Assembly: GCA_965229095.1 (NCBI GenBank)
Contig: OZ245855.1
Location: 3,286,001 to 3,350,000 of the forward strand
From: Taibaiella sp965229095
GTDB lineage: Bacteria > Bacteroidota > Bacteroidia > Chitinophagales > Chitinophagaceae
DNA length: 64,000 bases
Direction: 5' to 3'
Shown: positions 17,072 to 26,061 of the stretch, piece by piece
Layout: each line of letters opens with the position of its first letter
Numbering within the stretch: the stretch's first letter is position 1
The notes under the pieces: generated by a model
Seen by the model: only the letters and a program-made list of their open reading frames with translations
Databases searched by the model: none
Told to the model about the DNA's origin: nothing
Program-made: the position numbers and the translations under genes

Positions 17072-17869
17072 TTACTTCTTCTGTATTTTAATCGTACATC
17101 CCGAACCATCATGCTCCAGCAAATCGACGATATAAATACCCTGGGCATAATGACCCATGTCCACCTTTAAGCTGGTGCCGTTTACCACGGTCCGGTACAG
17201 TTCTCTTCCCCTGGCATCATATATCTTGATCGCATGGATGCGTTTATTGTTTACCGTAATGTTCAATACCTGTTCTACAGGATTTGGATACAATAAGGCG
17301 CAATCGACAAACAGCTCTAGGTACACCGTAGCTTCGTTGGTTACCCGGCCATCCACATCTTTAATCTGGTATGTGAATTTGTCCTGGCCTATAGTAGTAG
17401 CAGAAGGCTTGTAAACAATGAGGCCCTGTTCATGCGAAACCAATGTTCCGATAGCAGGCTGTGTAAGGATGGTAAAACTGTTCTTGTCGAAAGGAGCGCA
17501 AAGTGGTTCATCGTTGGCCAGCACATCAAAACTTACCGGTTTGCCTAAGGGCACCACAATATGATCATCATTCGCTTTCGGGGCGGTAATAAAGACCCTT
17601 ATGTCTCCCGATTGATCGACACAGGCAGCGCCGCCGCTGAAAGCCCGCAGGTAGAACAGTCCGCCGTTCAGGTACACCAGGGTATCTTTATTGGCGCCCG
17701 GAATGGCTACCTCGTTATGATACCATTGCAGGCTATCGGCATCAATAACCTTGGCAGTCATCGTCACCGTATCACCCGTGCACATCGTCACCTCCTGGTC
17801 GGGGGTGCTTTGCGCAACGCAGTATTGGCTGCAAGCCAGCAACAAGCATAATAGTAGCGATCGGACCAT
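17072..17869 (-). CDS. Secreted protein with Ig-like and cadherin-like modules and T9SS type A sorting domain
   Basis: A 265-aa surface protein of unknown role. The signal peptide is MVRSLLLCLLLACSQYCVAQ. Residues about 25-95 form an Ig-like module (MCTGDTVTMTAKVIDADSLQWYHNEVAIPGA). Residues about 95-185 resemble a bacterial cadherin/VCBS module (FDVLANDEPLC, KFTYQIKDVDGRVTNEATVYL). The last ~75 residues (LLYPNPVEQVLNITVNNK, IKIYDARGRELYRTVV, GIYIVDLLEHDGSGCTIKIQKK) are a type A sorting domain for the type IX secretion system. It is the third gene of a same-strand cluster with the 251-aa and 541-aa secreted proteins and the only one of the three with a recognised sorting signal. A hairpin lies in the 80-bp gap before it. 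Confidence 0.85.
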   Translation of the reverse strand: MVRSLLLCLLLACSQYCVAQSTPDQEVTMCTGDTVTMTAKVIDADSLQWYHNEVAIPGANKDTLVYLNGGLFYLRAFSGGAACVDQSGDIRVFITAPKANDDHIVVPLGKPVSFDVLANDEPLCAPFDKNSFTILTQPAIGTLVSHEQGLIVYKPSATTIGQDKFTYQIKDVDGRVTNEATVYLELFVDCALLYPNPVEQVLNITVNNKRIHAIKIYDARGRELYRTVVNGTSLKVDMGHYAQGIYIVDLLEHDGSGCTIKIQKK

Positions 17870-17892
17870 AAAGCGTCAGGGTTATCATTAAT

Positions 17893-17927
17893 CCGCCCGG
17901 AAGGATAAAGGCTACCCTTCCGGACGG
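17893..17927 (-). other. Intergenic hairpin between two secreted-protein genes
   Basis: CCGGAAGG (17897-17904) pairs with CCTTCCGG (17916-17923); three outer base pairs (17893-17895 with 17925-17927) extend the stem past one mismatch. No T-run follows on the minus strand, so an attenuator or mRNA-stabilising role in the cluster is likelier than full termination. Confidence 0.5.
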
Positions 17928-17949
17928 GGTTGTTGCTATGACAAATAGA

Positions 17950-18705
17950 TTACTGGAAGGTAGTTTGTACGTTCACGTTCTGGATGGAAGGCTGTGGTGT
18001 AACGTGCACGGCAGCATTCTTGGTAACATTACAACTTCCCGTAGCCGAAGCACCCGCTCCCAGAGTATAAGAACCGAGGTTGTAACTCACGGTATTGGAA
18101 TAAGGATAGGTACCTACACCTGCAGTGATCAATGCAGAACCCGGTATGGTATAAGTCTGACCTACAGGCGTACCTCCAGGAGTACCGGCAGGGCTTGGCG
18201 CCGTATTGGTCCAGGCGTAATTCAGCACTACATAAGCAGGCGCTGTTGATAAGTTAGGCGCTACAGTAGTACCATTGGCAGTTACATTGCTGGTCAGCAC
18301 TACATTGGTGGGGATACTACCTACGCAATAGAAAGCAGCGCCTGTATCGATTGCTACACTAAAGGCAGGAAGGGCATACACTACTTTATAAAAGGTATCG
18401 GACGAACAGGTAGCGCCGCCGATAGAATCGACAACAAGTTTATAGACCAGCTTCACAGGGGTAGCACCGGACACATTGGTCAGACCCGAAGCCGTACCGG
18501 CTATGGTATAGCTACTAGTAGTATCCAACAGGGTATTGGTTTCGTTGAGCCATTTGAACTTATAGCCGGTGGCATTCTGGGCGGTTAGTTTGACCGCTGT
18601 ACCGCTACATACATACGAAGTGTCGTGCGTGGCAGCACTGAGGCTAAAAGCGCCTGCCAGGAAGATCAGGGCCAGGATAATCGGTTTGAGGATGTTTTTG
18701 GTCAT
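17950..18705 (-). CDS. Secreted Ig-like hypothetical protein
   Basis: A 251-aa exported protein without a family I can name. The signal peptide is roughly MTKNILKPIILALIFLAGAFSLSAA. The mature part opens with THDTSYVCSGTAVKLTAQNATGYKFKWLNET, an Ig/PKD-like beta-sandwich start with Cys and Trp. It is Thr/Ala/Val/Gly-rich, contains a few more Cys (GGATCSSDTFY, AFYCVGSIP, GSCNVTK), and ends NVNVQTTFQ. No type A or B sorting domain is visible. It is the middle gene of the three-gene cluster 18783-20408, 17950-18705, 17072-17869, with gaps of about 77-80 bp. Its opening resembles modules in the 541-aa product (VYVCSGSAAVLKADAPGSGRELRWYSS), so the cluster products are related in architecture. Confidence 0.7.
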   Translation of the reverse strand: MTKNILKPIILALIFLAGAFSLSAATHDTSYVCSGTAVKLTAQNATGYKFKWLNETNTLLDTTSSYTIAGTASGLTNVSGATPVKLVYKLVVDSIGGATCSSDTFYKVVYALPAFSVAIDTGAAFYCVGSIPTNVVLTSNVTANGTTVAPNLSTAPAYVVLNYAWTNTAPSPAGTPGGTPVGQTYTIPGSALITAGVGTYPYSNTVSYNLGSYTLGAGASATGSCNVTKNAAVHVTPQPSIQNVNVQTTFQ

Positions 18706-18782
18706 AACGTTTGTTTTTTTGTGTGTGTTGGAAAAAGATTAATGGTTTTGGTTGGTAATATTTTCAGGTATGGCAAATAAGC

Positions 18783-20408
18783 TTATTGAAAACTGGTGGC
18801 GGGCGGCGGCGGATGTGGTGTGGCCTGCACTACCAGGGAAAATGGGTAACTGCGCAGGCAACCATTGGTAGCAGTAACGGTCAAAGTTCCCGCCCAGGCC
18901 TGCGCCGCCGCACTCACCGGCACGGCTATACCGATAGGACTGACGGGCAAAGTAGTATTAGGCACATTCACAAAACCCGCCGAGACCGCCGGCGTACCCC
19001 AGGCAATGCTATAGGTACTGGGACTGTTGAGGGGATTGCTGTAGCTAAGCTGGACCGTCGCGAATTTCTGACAGACATAAAAGGGGCTGGTAAAAGTAAT
19101 GGCCGGCAAGGGCCTGACCAGCACCCGCACCGGAACCCTTTCCGAGCTGGCCACACAGCCTGTCTGGCCCCTCGCCACCCAGAACACAGTGTCTACAGTC
19201 ACATTGGGTACAATAAAAGAATCACTGGTAGCCAGGATACTGGTATTGGCTGCCAGGGCCGAGGAATACCACCTCAATTCCCTGCCGGAGCCGGGAGCAT
19301 CGGCTTTTAATACCGCCGCGCTACCACTGCAGACATAAACAGTATCCTTTATCGGAGCGGTAAAGGTGGGTTTGGGTGCCGTTACCGTAATCTCGTTGAG
19401 CAAGAGCCGGTTCAGGAGGCTTACACCGGAGGACATCGAAACCGCAATGCGGTCGAAAGGCCCCGAGGGCGTAATGGAAACAGAATACGGATTACCATTA
19501 GCCAGCAATCCTAGCAGATCCAGGGACAAAGCACTGCTTAAAGCAATAGGACTGCCTACCTGTGTGGACCCGTTATAGGCCGTGACGGTGATCGAGCTAA
19601 ACAAACCCAGGGATAATACTGCGGGGGGTACGGACATCGTGATCGTTGCCGCATCGCCGCTGGCGGAGAGTCCCTGGTAGTAAATAGTCTGGGTCAAGCT
19701 ACCACCTAAGCTTAAGGTAAAATTAAAGTCGGATGCCGTCGCTACATTGCCGTCTATGGCATAATTCGGATTGTTTATGGTAGCTAAGGTAACACCGGTC
19801 AATGTAGTGGTGGTGGCTATAGGAAGGTGGCAGCCTGTTCCCGCTGGTACATAAAAGGCGTAGAAGACATCGGCGGTGTTGGTGCCCAGAGCTATCGGGG
19901 AAGATAGGGTAAGCCTTACCGCATTGAAAGCAGCCGTAGCGGTTACGGCAAGATACTTGGTACCATCCGGTGCCGTCAGGTCCTGGCTTAAAGTAGTTAC
20001 CGTAGTACCTACGGTAGATGGAGCAGCACTGCCGCTGTATGCCTGTAGCGCAATACCGCCGCCCAATAAAGCACCGGTACTTTTGTATTTAATATAGACG
20101 GTAGTATTAGCCGGCAACGCTCCGCTGCTAAAGATCATTTGCAGGTAAGCAGTACCGGAACCCAGGGTACTGCCTGCTATTAAATGGCAGGAATCCGTTA
20201 GTGGATTAGTAACCGCATTAGCCGGCGCCGTAACCGATACCGTTACCCCCAGACCGGAAACCGTAGTATTGTTGATTTGCCCATCTGCATAAACACTCTG
20301 CCCCCTTGCCTCGCCTGCCAGCAGCATCAGTACCCATAATAAGACCGGAACAACATAAAATGCTGCCCTTACGTTCTTTTTACGGGTAAAAATGTATAGT
20401 TTGTTCAT
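18783..20408 (-). CDS. Secreted protein with Ig-like domains
   Basis: A 541-aa exported protein of unknown function. The N-terminus has a basic stretch (MNKLYIFTRKKNVRAAF) before a hydrophobic signal segment ending near GEARGQ. Residues about 40-350 are Thr/Ser/Ala-rich beta structure with Asn-rich turns (DGQINNTTVSGLGVTVSV). Residues about 355-430 form an Ig-like module (YVCSGSAAVLKADAPGSGRELRWYSS) and residues about 435-530 another (FYVCQKFATVQLSYSNPLNSP, GCLRSYPFSLVV). The C-terminus is proline-rich, ATPHPPPPATSFQ, again ending in Phe-Gln like the neighbouring 251-aa protein. No standard T9SS sorting domain is visible. It is the first gene of the cluster, divergent from the 20702 sensor-kinase gene. 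Confidence 0.72.
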   Translation of the reverse strand: MNKLYIFTRKKNVRAAFYVVPVLLWVLMLLAGEARGQSVYADGQINNTTVSGLGVTVSVTAPANAVTNPLTDSCHLIAGSTLGSGTAYLQMIFSSGALPANTTVYIKYKSTGALLGGGIALQAYSGSAAPSTVGTTVTTLSQDLTAPDGTKYLAVTATAAFNAVRLTLSSPIALGTNTADVFYAFYVPAGTGCHLPIATTTTLTGVTLATINNPNYAIDGNVATASDFNFTLSLGGSLTQTIYYQGLSASGDAATITMSVPPAVLSLGLFSSITVTAYNGSTQVGSPIALSSALSLDLLGLLANGNPYSVSITPSGPFDRIAVSMSSGVSLLNRLLLNEITVTAPKPTFTAPIKDTVYVCSGSAAVLKADAPGSGRELRWYSSALAANTSILATSDSFIVPNVTVDTVFWVARGQTGCVASSERVPVRVLVRPLPAITFTSPFYVCQKFATVQLSYSNPLNSPSTYSIAWGTPAVSAGFVNVPNTTLPVSPIGIAVPVSAAAQAWAGTLTVTATNGCLRSYPFSLVVQATPHPPPPATSFQ

Positions 20409-20701
20409 GCTTTTGGCTCAAAACCTCGATTTTTACATTAAATTTGTTAAAGAAATCATTACACAATTTAACATTACGATACATCAGTAGTAATAATTAT
20501 GATTTATTGCAAAATTTAAATTCTATAAATAATTTAAAAACAAATACTTGTAAAAAATCAATATTTTCTCTTACAAAAATAGCCGCAGGTGCTCATATGA
20601 AAAATCATTGCAACTACCTTTGTGCATGAACAACGGATTTTTGTCCCTCAATGACAAAAACCGGATTTTGAACTAACCCGTACAGCCCTTAAACCTTCAA
20701 C
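20409..20701. promoter_or_regulatory. AT-rich divergent control region
   Basis: This 293-bp gap between the secreted-protein cluster and the sensor-kinase gene is markedly AT-rich from about 20440 to 20580. It holds TATTTTTG on the minus strand (20581-20574), pointing to the 541-aa gene with a leader of about 165 nt. TACCTTTG on the plus strand (20615-20622) points to the kinase gene with a leader of about 70 nt. No gene is seen. Confidence 0.45.
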
Positions 20702-22396
20702 GTGCTTCGCGTACTATCCCTATTCATATTAACCCTGTTCGGCCTGTCGGCGGCGAAGGCACAGGACGCCTTTCTTTCCGACTATGGCCGGGAACAACGA
20801 AAGAGCATCCCCCCGGAACAACAGGATTCTTTTTTTCTTGTACAAGGCAAGTATTACTATGCATTCTATACCCGGGAAAGCTACAGGAAGGCCATGGAAT
20901 GCTACCTGGAAGCTCTTCGCCTGGCTATTCAGTACAAACATCAAAACAATATTATCAAATGCTATTTCGGCATAGGCTCGATATACGATGCCAACAACAA
21001 CCTGCCCCAGGCGGTACGGTATTACCAAATGCATTATGAAGGCGTACTCAAAACCCGCCCCTTCGATCCCGCCAATATCCTGAGGGCAACTTATAATATC
21101 GCCGCTACCTATGCCAAGGCAAAGGATACCCTGAATGCCTACCACTACGCCCTCAAAATGGGACAGATGCTGGGCTGGATCAAAAACCCCGATCAACTGG
21201 ATGCTTACCGGCTACTGATCGCGCATACCTTTTCAAGCATCGGGAAAGATGATGAGTTCCGGCAATATTTTAAGCCTTTAGCCCAGCGCAGCAATTACAG
21301 GGACGGGGAACTGGCCTATGGCAGACTATTTGCCGAATCCAAAAGCAAATATGCCTTACTCAGCGGCCAGAAGGATGATGTGATCCCTCCCCTGCTGCAG
21401 GAGCTGGCCCATACCAAAGACTCTATCCCCATACTGAACCTGCTGCACAAATCCTATGCCCAACTGGGCCGTTACAAAGAGGCATACGATTGCGAACTGT
21501 TGCTGGTAGCTGCCGATATGCGCAGTATGGATAAAACAACCTACGGCGATATCAACTACCGGCTCCTGGAAGCCGACAACCTGCTGAAACAACGGGAAAA
21601 TACTGAGCTGCAGCTCAACGAGCAGGCATTGCACCTCAAATCATCGCTGCTCTACCTGCTTGCAATACTACTGCTTATCGGCCTGGTGATCACCTTGTTC
21701 TTTTATAGGAGGTTCCGGCTGCGCAATAGATTTGCTGCGGCACAAAGCAAATTGGCACAGGAACATGATGCCACCAATACCTTACTGATGAAAGAGATCC
21801 ACCACCGGGTAAAAAACAACCTGCAGATCATCAGCAGTATGGTAGAGATCCAGTTGAACAAACCCGAAAACGACCTCTATTCTTCCATAAGAGAGATACA
21901 ATCCAAAATGCGCACCATGGCCATTGCCCACCAGATGATGTACGAAGGCAACGAAATGAAACACGTGGATATGCAGGCCTACTTTGAGAAAATGGTAGCT
22001 ATGACCCTGGAACTGCTCGTGGTAAACGGCAACCCTGTGCAGCAACGGATCAGGATGCATGGCAATAAGCTGGACCTGGAACAATTGATCACCCTGGCCC
22101 TCGCTGTGAACGAAATGCTGATCAATAGTGTTAAACATGTACTGCCTTGCGTGACCGATTGCTATATCGATATGGAATGCAGGCTCATCGACGGGGAGTT
22201 TCATTTTACCTATAGTGATAACGGCCCCGACTTGCCCGAAAGCAATAGCAATATTGAAACCATTACCGGTACCGGCATCAGGCTGATCCACAAGCTGGCA
22301 AAGCAGCTCGATGCCAAAATAAAGGTAGATAAGGATGGTATGGGAAAGATAGCATACCTGATTATTTTCAGCAAAACAACCAAAAGAGGCTTATGA
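20702..22396 (+). CDS. Sensor histidine kinase, HisKA_2 (HWE-related) type with N-terminal TPR-like sensor
   Basis: Membrane sensor kinase partnered with the LytTR regulator downstream. The start codon is GTG at 20702, giving the signal peptide MLRVLSLFILTLFGLSAAKAQ. Residues about 40-310 are helical TPR-like repeats in the periplasm (YRKAMECYLEALRLAI, NNLPQAVRYYQMHY, GRYKEAYDCELLL). One membrane helix follows (SSLLYLLAILLLIGLVITLFF). The cytoplasmic part has the HisKA_2 phospho-acceptor motif EIHHRVKNNLQIIS (His367/368). The ATPase domain has an N box, LAVNEMLINSVKH, and later YSDNGPDLPES and GTGIRLI. The ligand is unknown. A 67-bp spacer, nearly free of G, separates it from the regulator gene. 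Confidence 0.88.
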   Translation: MLRVLSLFILTLFGLSAAKAQDAFLSDYGREQRKSIPPEQQDSFFLVQGKYYYAFYTRESYRKAMECYLEALRLAIQYKHQNNIIKCYFGIGSIYDANNNLPQAVRYYQMHYEGVLKTRPFDPANILRATYNIAATYAKAKDTLNAYHYALKMGQMLGWIKNPDQLDAYRLLIAHTFSSIGKDDEFRQYFKPLAQRSNYRDGELAYGRLFAESKSKYALLSGQKDDVIPPLLQELAHTKDSIPILNLLHKSYAQLGRYKEAYDCELLLVAADMRSMDKTTYGDINYRLLEADNLLKQRENTELQLNEQALHLKSSLLYLLAILLLIGLVITLFFYRRFRLRNRFAAAQSKLAQEHDATNTLLMKEIHHRVKNNLQIISSMVEIQLNKPENDLYSSIREIQSKMRTMAIAHQMMYEGNEMKHVDMQAYFEKMVAMTLELLVVNGNPVQQRIRMHGNKLDLEQLITLALAVNEMLINSVKHVLPCVTDCYIDMECRLIDGEFHFTYSDNGPDLPESNSNIETITGTGIRLIHKLAKQLDAKIKVDKDGMGKIAYLIIFSKTTKRGL

Positions 22397-22463
22397 CATA
22401 AGTAAAAGAACAACAATACCAAACACCAAACCAACCAATCTCAACCAACTAAACAACGCCACG

Positions 22464-23174
22464 ATGAAAATCCTTATTCTGGAGGATGAGGCTATTATTG
22501 CCGAAAGTCTTTACCAGTTGCTGCACCTGCTCGAGTATGCACCTTACGAGCCGGTCGACAACCCCGATGATGCTATTGCCCTTATCCGCAACTGTCCGCC
22601 CGACCTTATCATTCTTGACCTTAACCTGAAGAACAACCGCTCCGGCCTTGAAGTAGCTGCCTACCTGTACAATCAGAAGCAATCGATTCCCTTTATCGTG
22701 CTCACGGCGCATAGCGACGCCGCTACCATTGCTTCCGTAAAAAGGTATCACCCCGCCGCCTACCTGGTCAAACCTTTTATGCGGGAATCCCTGTTTGCCG
22801 CCATCGAGCTGGCCATACCCGAACAGGGTGAAGAACCGGTTACCGACCAGGAGCTGTTTCTGAAGACAGGCACCAAATATGAAAAACTGGACCTGAAGGA
22901 ACTGGTTTATGTAAAGGCCAATGGCAAATACACCGAACTGCATTTTACTTTCGGGAAAAGGCTGATCCGTATGCCGCTTTCCTCCTTTATCCAGGACAGT
23001 CAGAATGTTACTTTTCTCCGGGTACACAAAACCTATGCCGTCAACCCGGATTTTATCACTTCTTATACGGCCGACGAACTCTCGCTGGCCCACAATAAAA
23101 TACCTATAGGCAGGTTTTTCATGCCAGGGGTAAACAATTACCTGCGTACCCATTCCTTCCTTAGAAAGAAATAA
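22464..23174 (+). CDS. LytTR-family response regulator
   Basis: A 236-aa DNA-binding response regulator, probably phosphorylated by the upstream HisKA_2 kinase. The receiver domain (residues 1-120) has the acidic pair in ILEDEAII, phospho-acceptor Asp52 in IILDLNL, Thr81 in VLTAHSD and Lys103 in YLVKPF. A LytTR domain occupies about residues 140-236 (LVYVKANGKYTELHFTFGKRL, FLRVHKTYAVNPDFI). LytTR proteins bind short direct repeats upstream of targets; the divergent secreted-protein cluster next to the kinase is an obvious candidate target, but that is inference. ATG at 22464 is clear. Confidence 0.9.
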   Translation: MKILILEDEAIIAESLYQLLHLLEYAPYEPVDNPDDAIALIRNCPPDLIILDLNLKNNRSGLEVAAYLYNQKQSIPFIVLTAHSDAATIASVKRYHPAAYLVKPFMRESLFAAIELAIPEQGEEPVTDQELFLKTGTKYEKLDLKELVYVKANGKYTELHFTFGKRLIRMPLSSFIQDSQNVTFLRVHKTYAVNPDFITSYTADELSLAHNKIPIGRFFMPGVNNYLRTHSFLRKK

Positions 23175-23194
23175 ACGGTTGCCGGCCGGAGGGA

Positions 23195-23223
23195 TTGCAA
23201 ATAATAGAATAGGTTTATCTTTG
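23195..23223 (+). promoter_or_regulatory. hutH promoter
   Basis: TTG at 23195-23197 and TATCTTTG at 23216-23223 are separated by 18 bp, a good match to the Bacteroidota -33/-7 arrangement. Transcription would start about 20 bp before the hutH ATG. Confidence 0.6.
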
Positions 23224-23245
23224 CGCTCCTTACAATACAGAACTT

Positions 23246-24727
23246 ATGCAACTACCCGGGCACTTTACGATAGCAGCTCTCGAACAATTAATAAAAGAAA
23301 AAATTACCCTGTCGGATAAAGACATCGAACAGGTAAAGGCCAACAGGAATTACCTGGATAATAAAATTGCCGGTGGCGGTACCTACTATGGTATCAACAC
23401 CGGCTTTGGTTCTTTATGCGACGTACGCATCGACGACGATCAACTGAAAGCCTTGCAGGAAAACCTCGTTACCTCCCACTCCTGCGGCTTTGGCGACGAA
23501 GTGCCCCAGGAGATCGTAAAGCTGATGCTGCTCCTCAAAATACGCGGGCTGGCACAGGGCTTCAGCGGTATTCATGAAGATACCATCCAGCGGCTGGTGT
23601 ATTTCTATAATGAGGACATATTACCGGTGGTCTACGAACAAGGCTCCCTGGGCGCTTCGGGCGACCTCGCCCCATTGGCGCACCTGAGCCTCCCGCTGCT
23701 GGGCAAAGGAACGGTACACTGGAAAGGCCGCAAACTGGATACTCCCGAAGTATTACAACAACAACAAATAGAAGCCTTACACCTGCATGCCAAAGAAGGG
23801 CTTGCCTTGCTCAACGGCACCCAGTTTATGAGCAGCTACGCCAGTTGGGCCCTGTTACAGGCAGGCAGGCTGCAACGCTGGGCCGATGTGATCGCGGCGC
23901 TTTCCCTCGAGGCTTTCGATGGTAAAGCAGAACCGTTTTCCCATCCCATACACCGGGTACGGCCGCATGCCGGGCAGATAGAAACAGCCGCTGCCATCAG
24001 GGAACTGCTGGAAGGCAGCAGCTTACAGCAAAATGTAAAAGTACAGGTACAGGATCCTTATTCTTTCCGTTGCGTACCTCAAGTACACGGCGCTACTAAG
24101 GATGTGATCCGTCATATTACCCAGGTGGTGGAAACGGAGATCAATTCCGTTACCGACAACCCGATCGTGTTTGAAGCAGAAGACCTGATCCTGAGCGGTG
24201 GTAACTTCCACGGGCAGCCCCTGGCCCTGCACCTGGATTTCTTTGCCATTGCTATGGCCGAGCTGGCCAATATCTCCGAACGCAGGACCTACCTGCTGGT
24301 CAGCGGGCAAAGAGGCTTATCGCCTTTCCTGGCCAAGAACGCAGGATTGCACAGTGGCTTTATGATCGCACAATATACGGCTGCCGCTATCGTAAGCCAG
24401 AACAAGCAATACTGTACGCCGGCTTCGGTAGATAGTATCGTAAGCAGCAATGGCCAGGAGGACCATGTGAGCATGGGCGCCAACGCCGCTACCAAACTGA
24501 AAAAGGTAATCGACAACGTACAAAGGGTTTTGGCCATCGAGCTGCTTTGCGCAGCGCAGGCATTGGATTTCCGCAGGCCGGGCACCAGCTCGCCTAAGCT
24601 GGAAAAGCTGTTTGCCGCCTTCCGTAAAGAGGTTACCTTCAACGATGCCGACAGGGTATTGCACGAAGACATGGCGAAGGCCGAACGTTTCCTGAACCAA
24701 CATCCCGACAGCATACTGAACGCTTAA
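23246..24727 (+). CDS. hutH: Histidine ammonia-lyase
   Basis: Removes ammonia from L-histidine to give urocanate, the first step of histidine degradation; cytoplasmic. The product is 493 aa, typical for the family. Ala137-Ser138-Gly139 in GSLGASGDLAPLAHLSLPLLGKG forms the self-made MIO electrophile. Other family blocks include YGINTGFGSL, QDPYSFRCVPQVHGA, TDNPIVF, GGNFHGQPLAL and ISERRTYLLVSGQRGLSPFL. No other hut genes (hutU, hutI, hutG) are nearby. It is followed after 18 bp by murF, so it may share a transcript with a cell-wall gene. Tyrosine or phenylalanine ammonia-lyase is the alternative; the histidine assignment rests on overall similarity. Confidence 0.93.
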   Translation: MQLPGHFTIAALEQLIKEKITLSDKDIEQVKANRNYLDNKIAGGGTYYGINTGFGSLCDVRIDDDQLKALQENLVTSHSCGFGDEVPQEIVKLMLLLKIRGLAQGFSGIHEDTIQRLVYFYNEDILPVVYEQGSLGASGDLAPLAHLSLPLLGKGTVHWKGRKLDTPEVLQQQQIEALHLHAKEGLALLNGTQFMSSYASWALLQAGRLQRWADVIAALSLEAFDGKAEPFSHPIHRVRPHAGQIETAAAIRELLEGSSLQQNVKVQVQDPYSFRCVPQVHGATKDVIRHITQVVETEINSVTDNPIVFEAEDLILSGGNFHGQPLALHLDFFAIAMAELANISERRTYLLVSGQRGLSPFLAKNAGLHSGFMIAQYTAAAIVSQNKQYCTPASVDSIVSSNGQEDHVSMGANAATKLKKVIDNVQRVLAIELLCAAQALDFRRPGTSSPKLEKLFAAFRKEVTFNDADRVLHEDMAKAERFLNQHPDSILNA

Positions 24728-24745
24728 AGAAGACCATTGTAGCTT

Positions 24746-26029
24746 ATGTCCATCCAGCAGCTTTATACGCTTTACCTGCAACACCCCTCTGTACAAACCG
24801 ACAGCAGGAAGGTGCAACAGGGAGATCTCTTTTTTGCCCTGAAAGGTGAAAACTTCAATGGCAATGCCTTTGCAGCCCTCGCCCTGGAGCAAGGCGCCGC
24901 TTATGCCGTGGTGGATGAAGCAGCCTATGTCCTCGACGATAGCTATGTACTGGTAGAAGATGTATTGACCACTTTGCAGCAATTAGCGCATCACCACCGG
25001 TTGCAGCTCGATATACCGGTTATAGGCATTACCGGTTCCAATGGTAAGACCACGACCAAGGAGCTAATGATCGCTGTGCTCTCGGCCCGCTACAAGACTT
25101 ATGCCACCGAAGGCAACCTCAACAATCATATCGGTGTCCCGCTTACCCTGCTCAAGATAAAGCCCGATGCGGAAATGGCCATCATCGAAATGGGTGCTAA
25201 CCATATCGGGGAAATAGCTTCTTATTGCCGGATCGCCAACCCAGATCATGGCCTCATTACCAATTGCGGGAAAGCCCACCTCGAAGGCTTTGGCAGTATC
25301 GAAGGCGTACGCAAGGCCAAAGGCGAACTGTACGATCATCTCCGGCAGTTCCAGGGCACGGTGTTCCGTAATGCCGACCTGGCCTACCTGCAGGAAATGG
25401 CGCACGATATTACGAAGCAATATACCTATGGTACGGCCAACGCCCAGGTGATCGGCAGGGCCATAGGCGATACCCCGTTATTACAAGTTGTCCTCCTTAG
25501 CTCGGGCCTGGAAACACAGATACAGACCCAGCTCGTAGGCAATTACAATTTACCCAATGTACTGGCTGCCGTTGCCGTAGGACATTACTTTGGTATCGAT
25601 ATAGAAGTGATCAAAGAAGCGCTGGAACATTACCAGCCGGCCAACAGCAGGTCGCAATGGCTGGAAAAAGGCGACAATAAGATCATCCTCGATGCCTATA
25701 ACGCCAATCCTTCCAGTATGAAGCTGGCGATCGAGAACCTGGCGGCCTTGCCGGCAACCGACAAATGGCTGCTGCTGGGCGCGATGAAAGAGATGGGCCG
25801 GGAATCGGCCGCCGAACACCAGGCACTGGTAACGCTTGCCGAACAACAAGGCTTCCGCAATGTGATCCTTACCGGCAGCGAGTTTGCCGATACCCGGCAC
25901 GCCTATCTCTGGTTTGCCGATTCGGCGCAGGCCAGGGACTATTTACAACAACACCCTATTCATAATGCCACTGTACTCATCAAGGGCTCGAGAGGCTCTA
26001 AGATGGAAGTGGTGCTGGAAGCTTTTTAA
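24746..26029 (+). CDS. murF: UDP-N-acetylmuramoyl-tripeptide--D-alanyl-D-alanine ligase
   Basis: Adds D-Ala-D-Ala to the UDP-MurNAc-tripeptide, the last cytoplasmic step of the peptidoglycan precursor. The 427-aa protein begins with the Mur N-terminal substrate domain (TDSRKVQQGDLFFALKGENFNGN). The ATP-binding loop GITGSNGKTTTKELM follows at residues 95-109. The central domain shows TEGNLNNHIGVPLTLLKI, AIIEMGANHIGEI and TNCGKAHLEGF. The C-terminal domain includes NSRSQWLEKGDNKIILDAYNANP and later VLIKGSRGSKMEVVLE. It follows hutH by 18 bp and is separated by about 30 bp from the secreted paralogues. It sits outside the usual mur/fts cluster. Confidence 0.96.
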   Translation: MSIQQLYTLYLQHPSVQTDSRKVQQGDLFFALKGENFNGNAFAALALEQGAAYAVVDEAAYVLDDSYVLVEDVLTTLQQLAHHHRLQLDIPVIGITGSNGKTTTKELMIAVLSARYKTYATEGNLNNHIGVPLTLLKIKPDAEMAIIEMGANHIGEIASYCRIANPDHGLITNCGKAHLEGFGSIEGVRKAKGELYDHLRQFQGTVFRNADLAYLQEMAHDITKQYTYGTANAQVIGRAIGDTPLLQVVLLSSGLETQIQTQLVGNYNLPNVLAAVAVGHYFGIDIEVIKEALEHYQPANSRSQWLEKGDNKIILDAYNANPSSMKLAIENLAALPATDKWLLLGAMKEMGRESAAEHQALVTLAEQQGFRNVILTGSEFADTRHAYLWFADSAQARDYLQQHPIHNATVLIKGSRGSKMEVVLEAF

Positions 26030-26061
26030 ATCCTGATTACCGTTTTATCACAACACATCCC

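Noticed and set aside
17072..20408. A single large gene broken into three by frameshifts
   Set aside because: Each part has its own ATG and signal peptide and the gaps are non-coding, so they are separate genes.
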